A DNA stretch of 64,000 bases, from the NCBI RefSeq assembly GCF_018143015.1, contig NC_054749.1:33889000-33952999 (forward strand). Reading direction: 5' to 3'. A program made the position numbers and the translations under genes. Within the stretch, counting starts at the first letter, position 1; each line of letters opens with the position of its first letter. The notes beneath the pieces were generated by a model. It saw only the letters and a list, made by a program, of their open reading frames with translations. It made no database searches and was not told the DNA's origin. The DNA comes from Lytechinus variegatus. Its lineage: Eukaryota; Echinodermata; Echinoidea; Temnopleuroida; Toxopneustidae. Positions 31,058 through 44,300 of this stretch are shown in pieces.

Positions 31058-31228
31058 TTTGTCACATTGCACTAAATTGACGCTTGTTGCCATGGTTCAT
31101 ACCATGGTTGAGCAAGCTATTTAAAACAATGCGTACACTGTTTTGAGCAATGGATTCATTAGTTCAAAACATTGGACTCATTAATAAATAGCATGCTCAA
31201 CCACGGCAACAGGCATCAATTTGGTGCA
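31058..31228. repeat. Foldback segment in putative UBC9 3'UTR
   Basis: The left arm (tttgtcacattgcactaaat, then tgttgccatggttcatacca) is complementary to the right arm (ggttgagc/..caaccacggcaacaggcatc, then aatttggtgcactgtgaaaa). It contains ATTAATAAATAG near the middle. Confidence 0.7.
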
Positions 31229-32185
31229 CTGTGAAAAAGCATTCACTAGTATTGGACATTTTTAATATACGCGGTCAATAAAACAAAATTTATACAGAAA
31301 ATCTGCATAAACCACGGGTTTAACCAGTTATTTTCAACACTATCTTTGGGCCAATGTGTTAAAAAGTACAACTTGATTGTACCATTGGGCAAGAATGATG
31401 AGAAAAGCGGTTTCCTCAAGACCAGCGACGTGCAGAGCTGATATGTCGAAACCTTGTTTCTCAACATTCAAAAGTGGCAACCTTCTTTGACCTCAAAACA
31501 ATTCTCTACTGGAATGATGAGACTGTTTTCAGACAGTAGGAGTTTGGCACCATTGCTATTATTCTAAAATACAGCTTTTTCTGAACTGCCTTAACATTGC
31601 TAATATTTGAGATTCAAGAATTCGACTGACCATCGACAGTATGGCAACACATTGTAAAGCTATCTTTTCTTAATTTTTGCTGACCTCTCTGAAAAAGCCA
31701 ATGATCCCTGTTACAAAGATTTTGTATCAATAAGATGCACTGCATTCTAATAAAGTCACAAGAGCTGGAATATATGATTTTGCTTAAATCATCATTGTGA
31801 CATCACCTTCATGAAATGCGTTTCCACGCTGCGGATATCATTAAAGGCAACAACAGCAGCAACATGAGTTGCAGCGGCAATAGGACGTATCCCTTCTTAA
31901 ATTGACTACACTCTACAAAAAAAAAAACAATTCATGGGTTTAAAGTGAAGAAAACATTTAGGTATGACTTTCACAGTGCAGCTAGATTCTCACAAGTTCA
32001 TCCATGTTTCCCATCTGTACTTCATTGAGTAGCTGCTCCAACATGATCAAACAACAGCAGCCGCCCAACAGATTCTTTTTTTTTAAAGTCCACATACGCA
32101 TGATTTGGCTTTTCTCTTTGGGTTAGAAGGGAGAGTTCATCTTGCGTGTTATTGGTTGGTATGCTCCCAAACGGTTTGAAGGGCC

Positions 32186-32339
32186 CTACTTATCTTGCCT
32201 ACTGTTTGATTGGTGATGGTGGTGATGGTGGTGGTGATGATGATGCTGCTGCACTTGCTGTTGTAGAGGGGGATCTTTGACTGGAGCGCATTTCTTGGCT
32301 TGTTCTTTCACCTTCTTCTCATATTGCATTGGGTTTTGT
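32186..32339 (-). CDS. UBE2I: UBC9 exon 7, C-terminus with His11 tail
   Basis: The exon follows acceptor tcctgttcag and completes Ser138. It encodes [20 protein letters not shown], then KDPPL, a Gln/Val-rich stretch, 11 consecutive His residues (codons at about 32212-32244, mixed CAT/CAC) and a short polar end QSNSRQDK before TAG 32188-32186. The helix up to about residue 157 matches the family end. The tail is additional. Confidence 0.93.
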
Positions 32340-35300
32340 CTGAACAGGACGAGAGAAGAGAATAACGGTACAAGATAAAATATTCAAAATGCATATGGTA
32401 TTTTGAAGTCGATTCTACTATTCTACAGGGATCATTTATATTACAATATTTAAGGGAATTCATTTTAAAAGAACACACAAATATCAACAGACCAATTGCA
32501 AGGCCATTGAGAAATACGAAAAGGACACCTAAGACCATGGCCTTGGATAGATATATCCCACATAGATTGAATCCTGTATAGTGATTGGTTCAAATAGCAT
32601 CATGTGACCAAATATATTTCAACTATGACATTGCGTGACGTCAGAACTCGATATATTTTTTCGCTATACCAATATTCTGACGTCATTATTTCAGTAAACT
32701 GGATATTTAGCTAAACTGTCAGGTGCACCGGGCAAGTCCTGTGATGCGTCGGCGCAGGCACTTATCTGCGTTCCGCTGAGCATGGAGGCTCGGAGAAAAG
32801 TAGGTAATTCAACACAAGTAACTGGACTTTGCAAGCTCAGCACATAGATTTTGGTTATAAGTTATTAAAAGTAGGATATAAAACAAATATATCAGGCGTT
32901 TCATTTGAAAGCATAGTGGAAATTATTAATCCTCGGTTGGACTGGCAAAACTACTATCGCCCCTCGGGAAAAATAGTAATTGCCAGACCAACCTCGGATA
33001 AATAATTCCACTATACTTTCTCAAGGCCTGATATATTTAATGTATCCCCTTTTAGAAAAAGACCCAGCATTACAAAAAAGTAAAAGTTGCAAAATGTGAT
33101 TTCAAGTTGGACCCTGTCAAAAGTGCTTTGATTAGAATGATATTCAATTTTTGGTTACTTTTTGACAATTGCCTACATGAAGTTTTACTGCTCCAATTAA
33201 AAAAAACTGCTTATTTGAGAATTCTTATTGGACCTATTTTCTTATCAATTTGTCATCAGTTCTTTATTTCAAAGGACCATTCCACTATCAAGATCTCAAA
33301 CCCCGATCAATACCGATCAGTAGATCGGTGGAGAGTGCAATAGGAATCAGTTGAAATGGGGAGCAGCCTAATAACAACGTTGTGAAGACAGAGTAACAGC
33401 AGACATTTCATTTAGATCGACATGATCGCCTAAAAGTTTTTGAACATGTTCAAAATTGATGCCGATTGTGGTGGCAGCGGGAAAACCGTAAACGACAGTG
33501 CGCAACGCCGTGGACGAGCATAATCGGGTCTTTCCTAAAGCAGCGTGTGGACATAATGAATCCCTCATTCCTTTGGAAAATTTTCATTACTGCAAATTAT
33601 TTTTCGCTGAGGCCCAGTAAAATGGTTCATTTCTCCCTGATCCTGCCCGATTCAAGATTCAAGATTCAAGATAATTTATTGTCATGCATAAGAACACACA
33701 AATTTGCATTCGGGCATAAAGTTACAAACATGAATACAATCTGAAGGTTTGTCAAATCGTAGCCAAATTGGCTAAGTGGAACAGGGGCTTTAAAGATTAA
33801 CAAGTGGAATGCCTCTGGCCGTCTCACCTGCATCACGCGGTTCAACATAGCAGCAGTGCTGACTTTGAAAACTACTATAACTCGCACAAGATGTTCAGTG
33901 ATACATGGTTACTCTTATGTCCACTTTTTATGAACTAGACCAAGACACTTTACAGAGATAGGATGGTCATTCAACAAAAAAACCCAACATGGCCAAAGTT
34001 CATTGGCCTTACATGACCTTTGACCTTGATCATGTGACTTGAAACTCGCACAGGATGTTCAGTGATACTTGATTACTCTTATGTCCAAGATTCATGAATC
34101 AGATCCATAAACTTTCAAAGTTATGATGGTAATTCAACAGTTACACCCAATTTGGCCAAAGTTCACTGACCTTTGACCTTGGTCATGTGACCTGAAATGC
34201 GCACAGGATGTTCAGTGATACTTGATTACTCTAATGTCCAAGTTTAACAAACTAGACCAATAAATTTTCAAAGTTATGATGGTAATTCAACAGATACCCC
34301 CAAATCGGCCAAAGTTCATTGACCCTAAATGACCTTTGACCTTAATCATGAGACCTGAAACTTGCACAAAATGTTCAGTGATGCTTGATTACTATCATGT
34401 CCATGTTTCATGAATCAGATCCATAAACTTTCAAAGTTATGATGGGAATTCAACAGATACCTCCAATTCGGCCAAAGTTCATTGACCCTATGACCTTTGA
34501 CCTTGGTCATGTGACATAAAACTCACGCAGGATGTTCAGTGATAATTGATTAACCTTATGTCCAAGTTTCATGAACTAGGTCCATATACTTTCTAAGTTA
34601 TGATGACATTTCAAAAACTTAACCTCAGGTTAAGATTTCGATGTTGATTCCTCCAACATGGTCTAAGTTCATTGACCCTAAATGACCTTTGACCTTGGTC
34701 ATGTGACATGAAACTCTAATGGATGTTCAGTAATACTTGATTAACCTTATGACCAAGTTTCATGAACTAGGTCCATATACTTTCTAAGTTATGATGTCAT
34801 TTCAAAAACTTAACCTCAGGTTAAGATTTGATGTTGACGCCGCCGCCGTCGGAAAAGCGGCGCCTATAGTCTCACTCTGCTTCGCAGGTGAGACAAAAAC
34901 ACTTCTCTCACTATTCTCTTATATTTTTGAAACTGTGTAGACCAGTGGTGGATCTAGCCAGGAAATGTGTATAGGGGTCATATTGACTGTGCACAATAGT
35001 GGGGGTCTTTCAAGGTATATTGTATCTAATCCTGATAGATCCTGGTGTAGTCTCACCTTGCACATAAACTTGCACGTAAACAATGAACAGGATGCGCCTA
35101 ATTATATCAACTGAGGGGGTAATTTGATGACTTCTAGGAAAGTTATATCGAGTTCTAATCATCCTTTTGTCACCTTTGCACAATATTGGATGAGTCATTA
35201 GCGCTTCCACAGACTGACTGACTTACTTTTTCATCCATTATGTGTCAGAAGTGCTCTTCTATTGTAATAATCAACATTTTTTTTTCACTTTGTGAAGTTG

Positions 35301-38300
35301 GTTAGGAGTTTAGGATCTAGTGCAGGGTGCTACATAAGCACTTGCCCGATTGCCCAGGGCAAGTTAAAGTTAGAGTCGGGCAAGTGTTTTGAAGTAAAGA
35401 CCAAAACTACTTGCCCGAATTGGGCAAGCAAAATTCTCACAGTAGAATGACCCAAATTAGGGTCGATATGATATATATTGACCCTAATTTTGGTCATGGC
35501 AGGCAAGATAAAATCACTTAGGAAAAAGAAATGCAATAACAAGGTAGATCAGTTCATGTCAAAAGAAAAGAAAAGGTCAATGGTTTATAAAATCGCAAAA
35601 CTATCTTTTGAAGAGGTAAAAAAAAATTCAAGGATTTTTCAAGCAAGTGAAATAAATTTTTGGGCAAGTATATTCCAACTATTTAAAAATTTACTTGCCG
35701 GAGTGGGCAAGTGTTTCTAAAAACATATGTAGCACCCTGTAGTGGCGATCGTTTATTTACATTTTAGAGCTGTCAAATGTTTCAACCAATCCGAGCATAT
35801 TCAAAGACATTACAGTTGCGTAAACGTCATCAGTTTTCAAATATTAGTGCAATAATGTGAGCTATTGATTTCAAGCTATCAGATTTATGTTTATTTGTTG
35901 CATCATAGTCCATCGACATTTCACAAAAAACAGAAAGCTAAGCTTTGTTGCTGATCTGTTATTGCTACTGTTATTGCTGAGTTTTATTGCATTATTGCTG
36001 AAAGTGCTTGTTGAGCATTGTTGCCTAGTTTTGTTGATGAGCATCGTTGACAAGCGTTGTTGCTGAGCGCTGCTGCTGGGAATTGTTGCCGAGTGTTGCT
36101 GCCGAGTGTTGTTACTGAGATCTGTTGACAAGTTTTCTTGATGACCACTGTCTTTCCTAGTTTGAACATGTTAGAAAGACATAAGAATACTTACGAATAT
36201 ATTGTGTATGCTTCTGCCTGGGCTGGATCATTGATGTTAGGGTCATTTAGTAAATCCTGAATTCCTAGCAAAATCTAAGATAGTAATAAAAAACAAAACA
36301 AAAAAACAAATAGAGTGAACATTTGCCACATGGCAGTAATAATTCTTATCAAAAATTATATTTTTAAGTTGATATGCTTTGAAAATAAGTTAGGACATGG
36401 TTTTACTTTCAAAGGAAGATGTTTAATCAATAGCACATCAAAAATGAGCTTTCTATCTTCAAATCATTGCATATTTTCTTAAATGTCTATCTGGGCAATG
36501 TTAATGCCTTGTAATTGTGATACCAAAAGATTTTGCCAGATTATATTATATGGTATATCTTCATTGGTGAAAAAAAATCAGAAATCAGCTATTAGCTAAT
36601 CCAGTTTAAGACCATTTTCTGAATGCTCCCCACAGACAGAATATGAAATTATCAATGATAATAGATTAGTGCGCACATCTGCCAAGTTGGATAAATCTTA
36701 TCTGATGTATTACCGCATTCCATCTACCTGTCATATTAACAGTGGCAGTACGATAAATGTTAATTGTCATCACAAAGGCATATTTTTGTTTAATAGGCAC
36801 GCAATCATACAGAAAGCACTTGTTTACCATCCAGGGAGATTCCACAAAGTACATCCCTGACATAGCTTCTGCTAGCGGCTTCGAATATGGTTCATAAATA
36901 AGTGTTTGATACCGCAAAAATGGACATACCGAAGCTTTTAGACATGCACTCATCGGAGTAAACTAGCATGAATGACTATTCATGGGAATGAGTTACGCTG
37001 TAATTCAATCTACTTAAAACTTCTTGCTCAGATTGTATCCATGAATTGGTTTTTGAGCCCTTTAACTACTACAACATTTGCTCACATTGTCAGTAAGGTA
37101 TACTGTTGGATAACTGTAAGCGCCAACTCCTGCAGATATATTCAAACTAAAGCCCAGTGCACACTGCACAATCAGATATGACATTTTCTTTTAAAATCAC
37201 ATTTTTCATTACATGTTTAAAGAAGAATGAAACCATTGGAACAAGATAGCTTGTGTCAATACAGAAAAATCAAAGAAACAGATCAACGAAAGTTTGAGAA
37301 AAATCGGACAAATAATGAGAAAGTTATGATCATTTGACTATTGCGATCACTAATGCTATGGAGATAGCAAATTGGCAATGCGACAAAGATGTGTGATGTC
37401 ACTTGTGAACAACTCTCCCCATTACTTTAGTATATATTTCACTAGAAGTGCCTCTTTTATCACAACTAATCATAAATTATGTGTTCTGTCTACATGAGGG
37501 CATGTAATCCATATTTTTAAGAATACATCATGGATAAAGAGTCTGTATCATCATAAGAAAAAGCAAAAATAGACATTTTGAGGGTATTTTATAGTCCACC
37601 AAAGGGAAAGTTGTTCATCAGTGACATCACACATCCTTGTCGCATTGCCAATGTGAGGATCTCCATAGCATTAGTGATTGCAATATTCAAATGCTCATAA
37701 CTTTCTCACTATTTGTCCAATTTTTCTCAAACTTTCTTTATTCTTATTCTTTGATTTTTCTGTTTCTACACAAGCCTATTTGTTCCAAAGGTTTCATTCC
37801 CCTTTAACCCTAAATAGACTGGGCTATTTCGACGCCTAAGAAGACTGGGGGGGGGGGCTGATTCAGCCCCCCCTTATGATCTCGGCCGTTGATCGCGCGA
37901 TCGCGACGAAAATTGGCACACGCGTTACCCATGGCATTATCTACAAAACTATAACATCAAATTCTGCAAAAATCTCATGTTTCATTAATTATGCTAATTT
38001 ATGCGTAAAATCATAAGTTTGCTGTAATTAATAAAATAATGCCCCTGAAATGCTAATTTTTGTTTCACATACTCTAGATAGGCATCTGATCAAATTTATT
38101 GAAAAAAATTTCAACATCACATTTAATTTCTTATGTATTCTATTGTTTTCTAAATTTCTTATGTATTTCTTTGTTTTTCGACTTTTTGTTTTTTATTGTT
38201 TTTTCAATGGAAATTGTCAGGGACTTTATTTGGACCATAAAAAAGATAAAATTAATTGATTTTAAGCAGTAAAAGGAAAAATAATGATACATTTATGAAT

Positions 38301-41300
38301 TTTGGTTCAAAATACTATTTGCATTGGATTTGTACACAAATTCACGTTTTTGAGTAATTTTGAGTGTGCATGCACTTACGAAATGTTGCGTAATTTCCGA
38401 ACCGCGTACCCGGGGGTCACAATTTTGGTCTCAAAAGTTGCGCGAGACTTGAAAGTAAAAAGTCAGTGAGCGACGCGGTCAAAAAATTTTGCACGGCGGA
38501 TTTATCGCGAAAAATGTCGAGGGGGGGGCTGAATCAGCCCCCCCCAGTCTTTTTAGGGCCAAGTTCCAATAAAAACGTGAGATTCAATCATCTATTAATT
38601 TTCAGTTCAGCATAAAGCTAGGAATACTGAAATCGGAAAATCTGCTTTGCTGCAAGCCCCTGTGGTTGGAATAAAATACAAATCGGCTTCAAGTCACAAT
38701 GATGATGATGTCATTATAAGTTCAAGGCTAATCACTTTATACAGATGGGTATTGGTATCATATCACCCCATGCTCTGGCCTCAGGCAGTATAATAAGAGC
38801 CATTCCATCTAAATATAGTATTACTCCATCTTAAGCTCAAGCTACTGCTTCCAGTGCTGTGCATTCAAGAAAACATTTCTGACAGGTACATATTTACCTT
38901 GCCTGGGTTGAGTGCATCACAGTATGAATAAATCTATTGCGGAAGGAAAACACACCATTGCTAGGATTTGAACCCACACCCCTCTGACTGAAAGAGTCAG
39001 AACAACTAGACCAAGATGCTTTCAACAAGTATAATCTACTTTATTATGCGGTAATGTGGATGTATTTCAAATCCCTCTCTGGCCACTGGAATGGATGTAT
39101 TACCTGTTTGATTGTTACAGCTGGTCTCCAATCTTTATCCTCATCCAGAAGAGAAAGGCACACTGTGCCTGATGGGTATACATTGGGATGAAACAATGGA
39201 GGGTCAAATTTACCTGCAAGGCAACAGACAGCAAAAGAACAGTTATCACTCACATCTAGGATTGAAATGGAAGAGGATATTAATTGTGGTTTGACGACAC
39301 TTGATGTATAGGTCTAATTGCATATACTTACATTTTTTGAGATAATTCACAATACAATATTAATTTAATTAACAAATACACTCCTGTCAGGTCCCTACGT
39401 TCATCCAACTCTGGTTCCCTAGTTGTTCCCAAATCTGCTTAAACATGGGGGGCACAGGCTTTTGCTCACGCTGGCCCTGTTCACTGACATGACCTTCCCC
39501 TGGTGATATGTGACTGCACTTCCATTGAAACATTTCAAAGCTACCTTCAGACGCGTCTGTTCAATGCTTCCTATTCCTAATTGTTCCTTAATTTATCTCT
39601 GTATTTGTACTACTCTCTCTCTCTCTCTTTCTTTTACTGCGCCTTGGGCACTCTGCAGACTGGATTTGGCGCATTAAATTAGTATTATTATTATCAACCA
39701 TGTGATAGCCAACCTCTAATAAGATCATTTTCCGAAACAAAAAAATCAGCATACCTCTGATCGGTAGCCTGATCCATGCTCGCACCCAGTGTAATAATTG
39801 AAATTTCTTTTGAGAGGGCTGTTTATATAGAAGTCCATCTAGTGTGCTCTCAGAATTGAGTGAACATTCACATTGACACATAGGCAGAAATATTATTTGA
39901 AGGTGTTTTTTTATAATCATTTAAGGTAACTATTTAAAGAGTATCGCCCTTACCCCATCTGCCCATGCGCACCATTTGTCAATGCTCTCAACAACAATAT
40001 TCAAACCACAGTTTGCTCATATCAATGAGTCACTAAAGCCTTCAAAATACTATATCTTTACCGGATTCATCAAAATGAGTAATGGAGGGAGGGGGGGGGG
40101 GGGGGGTAAGGGCGAGGGCTGGAATATTGAGATTTGTATTGTTTCTCAAAGGTTATTTTGCAATAATTTTTGTGTGTATGTGTCAGTCACTGTCAGATAT
40201 AGAATTTTTCACATTGAGATAATATATCTAAAGTAAAGACTTTGTGCCGACCGTATTCAACACATGTTGTGTTCAACTGATGATGCACATACATGGACAT
40301 TACTATGGGAAAATATTTCAAATTCAATTTGATTAAAATAGACCTTGATTCCAAGAAATCAAACCTCTTTTTGTCTTCACTAGGAATGGCCTATCCATAA
40401 ACCAGCATGAATGCACATGTACAACACAATGAACAGGATTTGAAAGTAAATGAATACATGAATGGTAGTATTTGGATCTATGCCAACCTCTAGAAATATA
40501 AGAGTAATTACAACCCATTGCGGCAATATATAGTAACAACCACCTTCTAAGAGACAGAGATATAATAGTGGGTTAAAGAGACAGTTGATTTTCTAAGAAA
40601 GATTTTAAATGAATTAAATTAAGTTTTCAAAATTTGTTCCAGAAAGAACATCAAATGAAACTCACAGGAATAAGTTGCTTTCTCACATTTCCTCATAGTT
40701 ACTTTGGCAATAGCTGAGAAGTTTGGGCTGAATACTCTTCAAGGAGCTGTGTGTGATCCAGCACCCATAGTTCAGCAAGTAGGGCAAATGCATCAAGGGT
40801 AAACTTGTAAGTTTACCCTTTTTAAAATCAGTTCAATAATCCCCAGATATCACACTACACACCAAATGTATTTTGCTTTATGAAATAAATAAAATTTGCA
40901 TGATATGGGACCCAATACAGAAGATCTGCAATTAAATTACATCATTTATCAAATGCAACTTGATTTTTTAAAAAATACGAAGCACATATTTTTCAATTTC
41001 TTTAGTTTCTGCTGAAGGTTCCAAAACTGGATTTTATCTTTAAAAACAGAGAATGAATCGCTAGTATGTGTGTGATGAAATAGAGTCATTGACAATGATT
41101 GATAGAGAATGGCCTTTCAATAATCTAAATCAAACTTCAAATTCCCCACTATCTCCTGAATCATTAAATGGAATAGATACTATTTATAGGATAATAAAGT
41201 CCCATTACTGGGAAGTTATACATTTCAATTCATGATAAAGACTAGTGATGGGGGTATTTTTTTATATTGTTGCAAATAAAGCTGATCTTGATCTGGAATA

Positions 41301-44300
41301 GTGATCTATTATTGCCATCATTCACTATTTTGGTTCTAATTTCACAGCAATCACAAATCATATACTTGTCAATAAAGTGAACCTTTTTTTCCAAAATCAA
41401 ACTGCAGAATCAACCCTTGTATGTCTAAAGTTAAATCAATTTTTTTTTATTTGAAAACACCACAATTTTTCATGGGAACTAGGAATTTAAAAGAGACAAA
41501 GTATTAATGTTAGGTTGGATAAATATGGACAAGACATACACTTTATGGATTACCCAACTCAGGCTTTATGAATATTACACTGAAGTTCTAGACCTTCCGA
41601 TTTCGTCTATTTAATGTTTTTTTAATGGAATACCAGATGTGACCAGTTAGACAACATCAGAAAGAAAACCTTCAGACAAGACAAAGCCCCATCACAATGT
41701 GTCATGAATGTACTTACATTTGGGTGGTGTCGTAGGGTAATCATCCTTGAAGATCATTCTAAGCTTGTACAGCCCATCTTCCCATATTGTCTGTAAATCA
41801 CAAATAGAAAAGGAAATCGTTGTTCCTGTCATGCTACTGGTCTAAAATATGAGAGCAAATGCACGGTTAACGTAAATAAAATATATTCATGAGTACAAAA
41901 ATTATTCACCTGCCACAAATTCATGCCATGTGGTGTAAACGGTTGCTTTCAATACATATATTTTTTTTTCTGAATAATGAATGACATATTTGGGTATTCC
42001 ATTAACGCTAGATACAAAGATTCATCAGCCCCCATGATTATCAAAGAGTGTCAAACAATGTTCACATACCATCTTTTCTTGAAACTAAGGCTAGGTATGA
42101 AAACATAGATAACAAGAGTGTCGCTAAGGCGAGCACATAATACGCCTCCCTCTAAGGCAGGAAATGGAGTTTTTTGTCAGGCAAGAAAAGTGGATGGTGG
42201 AGACTTCACCTGTGACCTTCAGACCTTAAAATCAATAGAAATGCTGGGACTATGCTAGTATCCTACATGTACACACCAAATTATATGAGCCTAGGTTAGG
42301 TTCAACTAAAGTTAGAGTATTTACAAGGACTTCAGAAGGGTAAGATGAAAATATGTCACTGTGATCTTCACCTCATAATCAATAGAATTGCTGTGATCCA
42401 TGCTAATATCATACACACCAAATTATACGAGCCTAGCTTAACTTACAGTGAAGTTATCGCGTTTACAAGGAAACGTTAACGGAAAGACGGATGGACGGAT
42501 ACCGAGCGTGATACCACAATACGTCCGTTCTACAACGGGCGTATAAAAAATATGGGGGGGGGTGGGGGGGCTTGGTTAGGATTGATAATTTCATGCCCTT
42601 TTCCCTTGACCCTAGTGAGATGGATTGTAGTAAAGCAAATGAGTTTTATGACCTAAACTTATGATGGAACATTATCATATCAAAGTAAGTTTCTTGTTTG
42701 AAACAAATTTAAACCTCTACTTTTAAGATATTGTCTATTCATTGAAATTTCAATGTCACAATTTTTATGTTATCATAATACCTTTGAATCCTAATCGTAA
42801 TTTGTCTCAATGAGCACCACAGTCCAGGTATTGTCAATGTCAACAGTGTTCAGTTTAGTACTGACTTAATAATGAACTCAATTTTACATGATGACTCACA
42901 CGACTCTTTTTTTATTTTTCATGAAGGTCGCCTTCCAGTGAAAACAACATTTTAGCCACATACACACCATGTATGAGGCCATTTACCATGCTCTTCTAAA
43001 ATCAGAACATGTATGCTTTTTCTTAAAGGTATTGTTTCACTTTGTGTGCAGCCGATTTAAAAAATTCTCAAACCAAGATGAAACATGTGTACAAGTGCAT
43101 GTATTAGAACTAATAAACCCCGAAAACAACCATTATTGAGAATTAAATGCTAAAACTACAAGGCAAACCCAGATTTTGTAAATAGGCGTCTTATAGACAT
43201 CTAAATAGTACACATAAGTGTATGGGATGAAATTAAGATGGTGTTTCTGGTCACTTTATATTTCAATTTTTGAAGCACTAAATAATTATTTTCAAATGCA
43301 ATTTTTTCTGGGCTTCAATTTTGTAACATATCACAGACACAGGTGACAAGTGTGACCTTCTAGCTCAGATTTTTTAAAAGTCGAACCAATGTTAACCAAT
43401 CACTTTAACAACACATTTTATTTAATATCTTAATGTCATAAGGGTTTGTAACCTGCCTTTTGGACATTATAATATAAGGGTCTTTTGAACAATTAAGAAA
43501 ATTATCTCTTTATTTCCTTTTCAATTGATCCCTGACCAAAATGAATTTTCCTGCAGACTCTAATAAATAACCCTAGACCTATCTGCAAATGAGCCCTGTA
43601 AATTCACACAAGTTTTTCTAAGTATTACATTCTTTGGAAAAGGGAACTACAAGTATCCTTTCTCTTAACCACGCGAAAAGCCACACAATGGTGTTTGTAA
43701 CTATTTATGAACATAGAAATGTAATATTCACTCAATAGAATGTTTGTCTGTACCACGCATCCTGTTCAATTACCTTTTTTAATCAGTAAAGAATTGCCTT
43801 TCATTACTAACATAGACAGCTTAACTTTAAAAATATATATCCATTCATCACTGCATTCACAAGATTACCTTTTTAAAGCCTTTTGAAAATTTGCAAATTG
43901 CATGCACAGACCCGATTTAATTTTGTTCTCATATAAATATATAAAAAAAATCTACATGTATCTATTTTTATATAATTAAAATCATTAAAGGGGAATGAAA
44001 CCTTTGGATCAAGTGGGCTTGTGTGGAAAGGGAAAAATCAAAGAATGAGATCAAAGAAAGTTTGAGAAACATCGGACAAATAATGAGAAAGTTATGATCA
44101 TTTGAATATTGCGATCACTAATGCTATGGAGATCCTCCCATTGGCAATGCGACAAAAATGTGTGAAATCACATGTGAACAACTTTCCCTGTGATGGACTA
44201 TAAAATACCCCTATAATGTCTTTTTTGCTCTTTTCCATGTCAATACAAACTCTTTATCTATAATGTATTCCATGAAAATTTGTATTACATGCCCTCCTAA

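Larger units (their letters stand above)
26880..32185 (-). other. Probable long 3'UTR and flank of UBC9
   Basis: Downstream of the UBC9 stop the sequence is mostly single-copy looking and AT-rich, with few transposon ends. AATAAA signals on the minus strand occur near 28966 and 26894, and the 3' end cannot be fixed without transcripts. Two foldback segments lie inside (29046-29208 and 31058-31228). A C run at 28661-28671 is low complexity. Confidence 0.3.

Noticed and set aside
35871-36169. Gln/Asn/Ser-rich minus-strand proteins
   Set aside because: Overlapping frames arise from a GTTGCTGAG minisatellite inside UBC9 intron 6.
39044-39253. Stand-alone 69-aa UBC9-like gene
   Set aside because: Only residues from the acceptor at 39213 to the donor at 39104 match UBC9. 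The flanking residues are intron translation. It is exon 5 of the larger gene.
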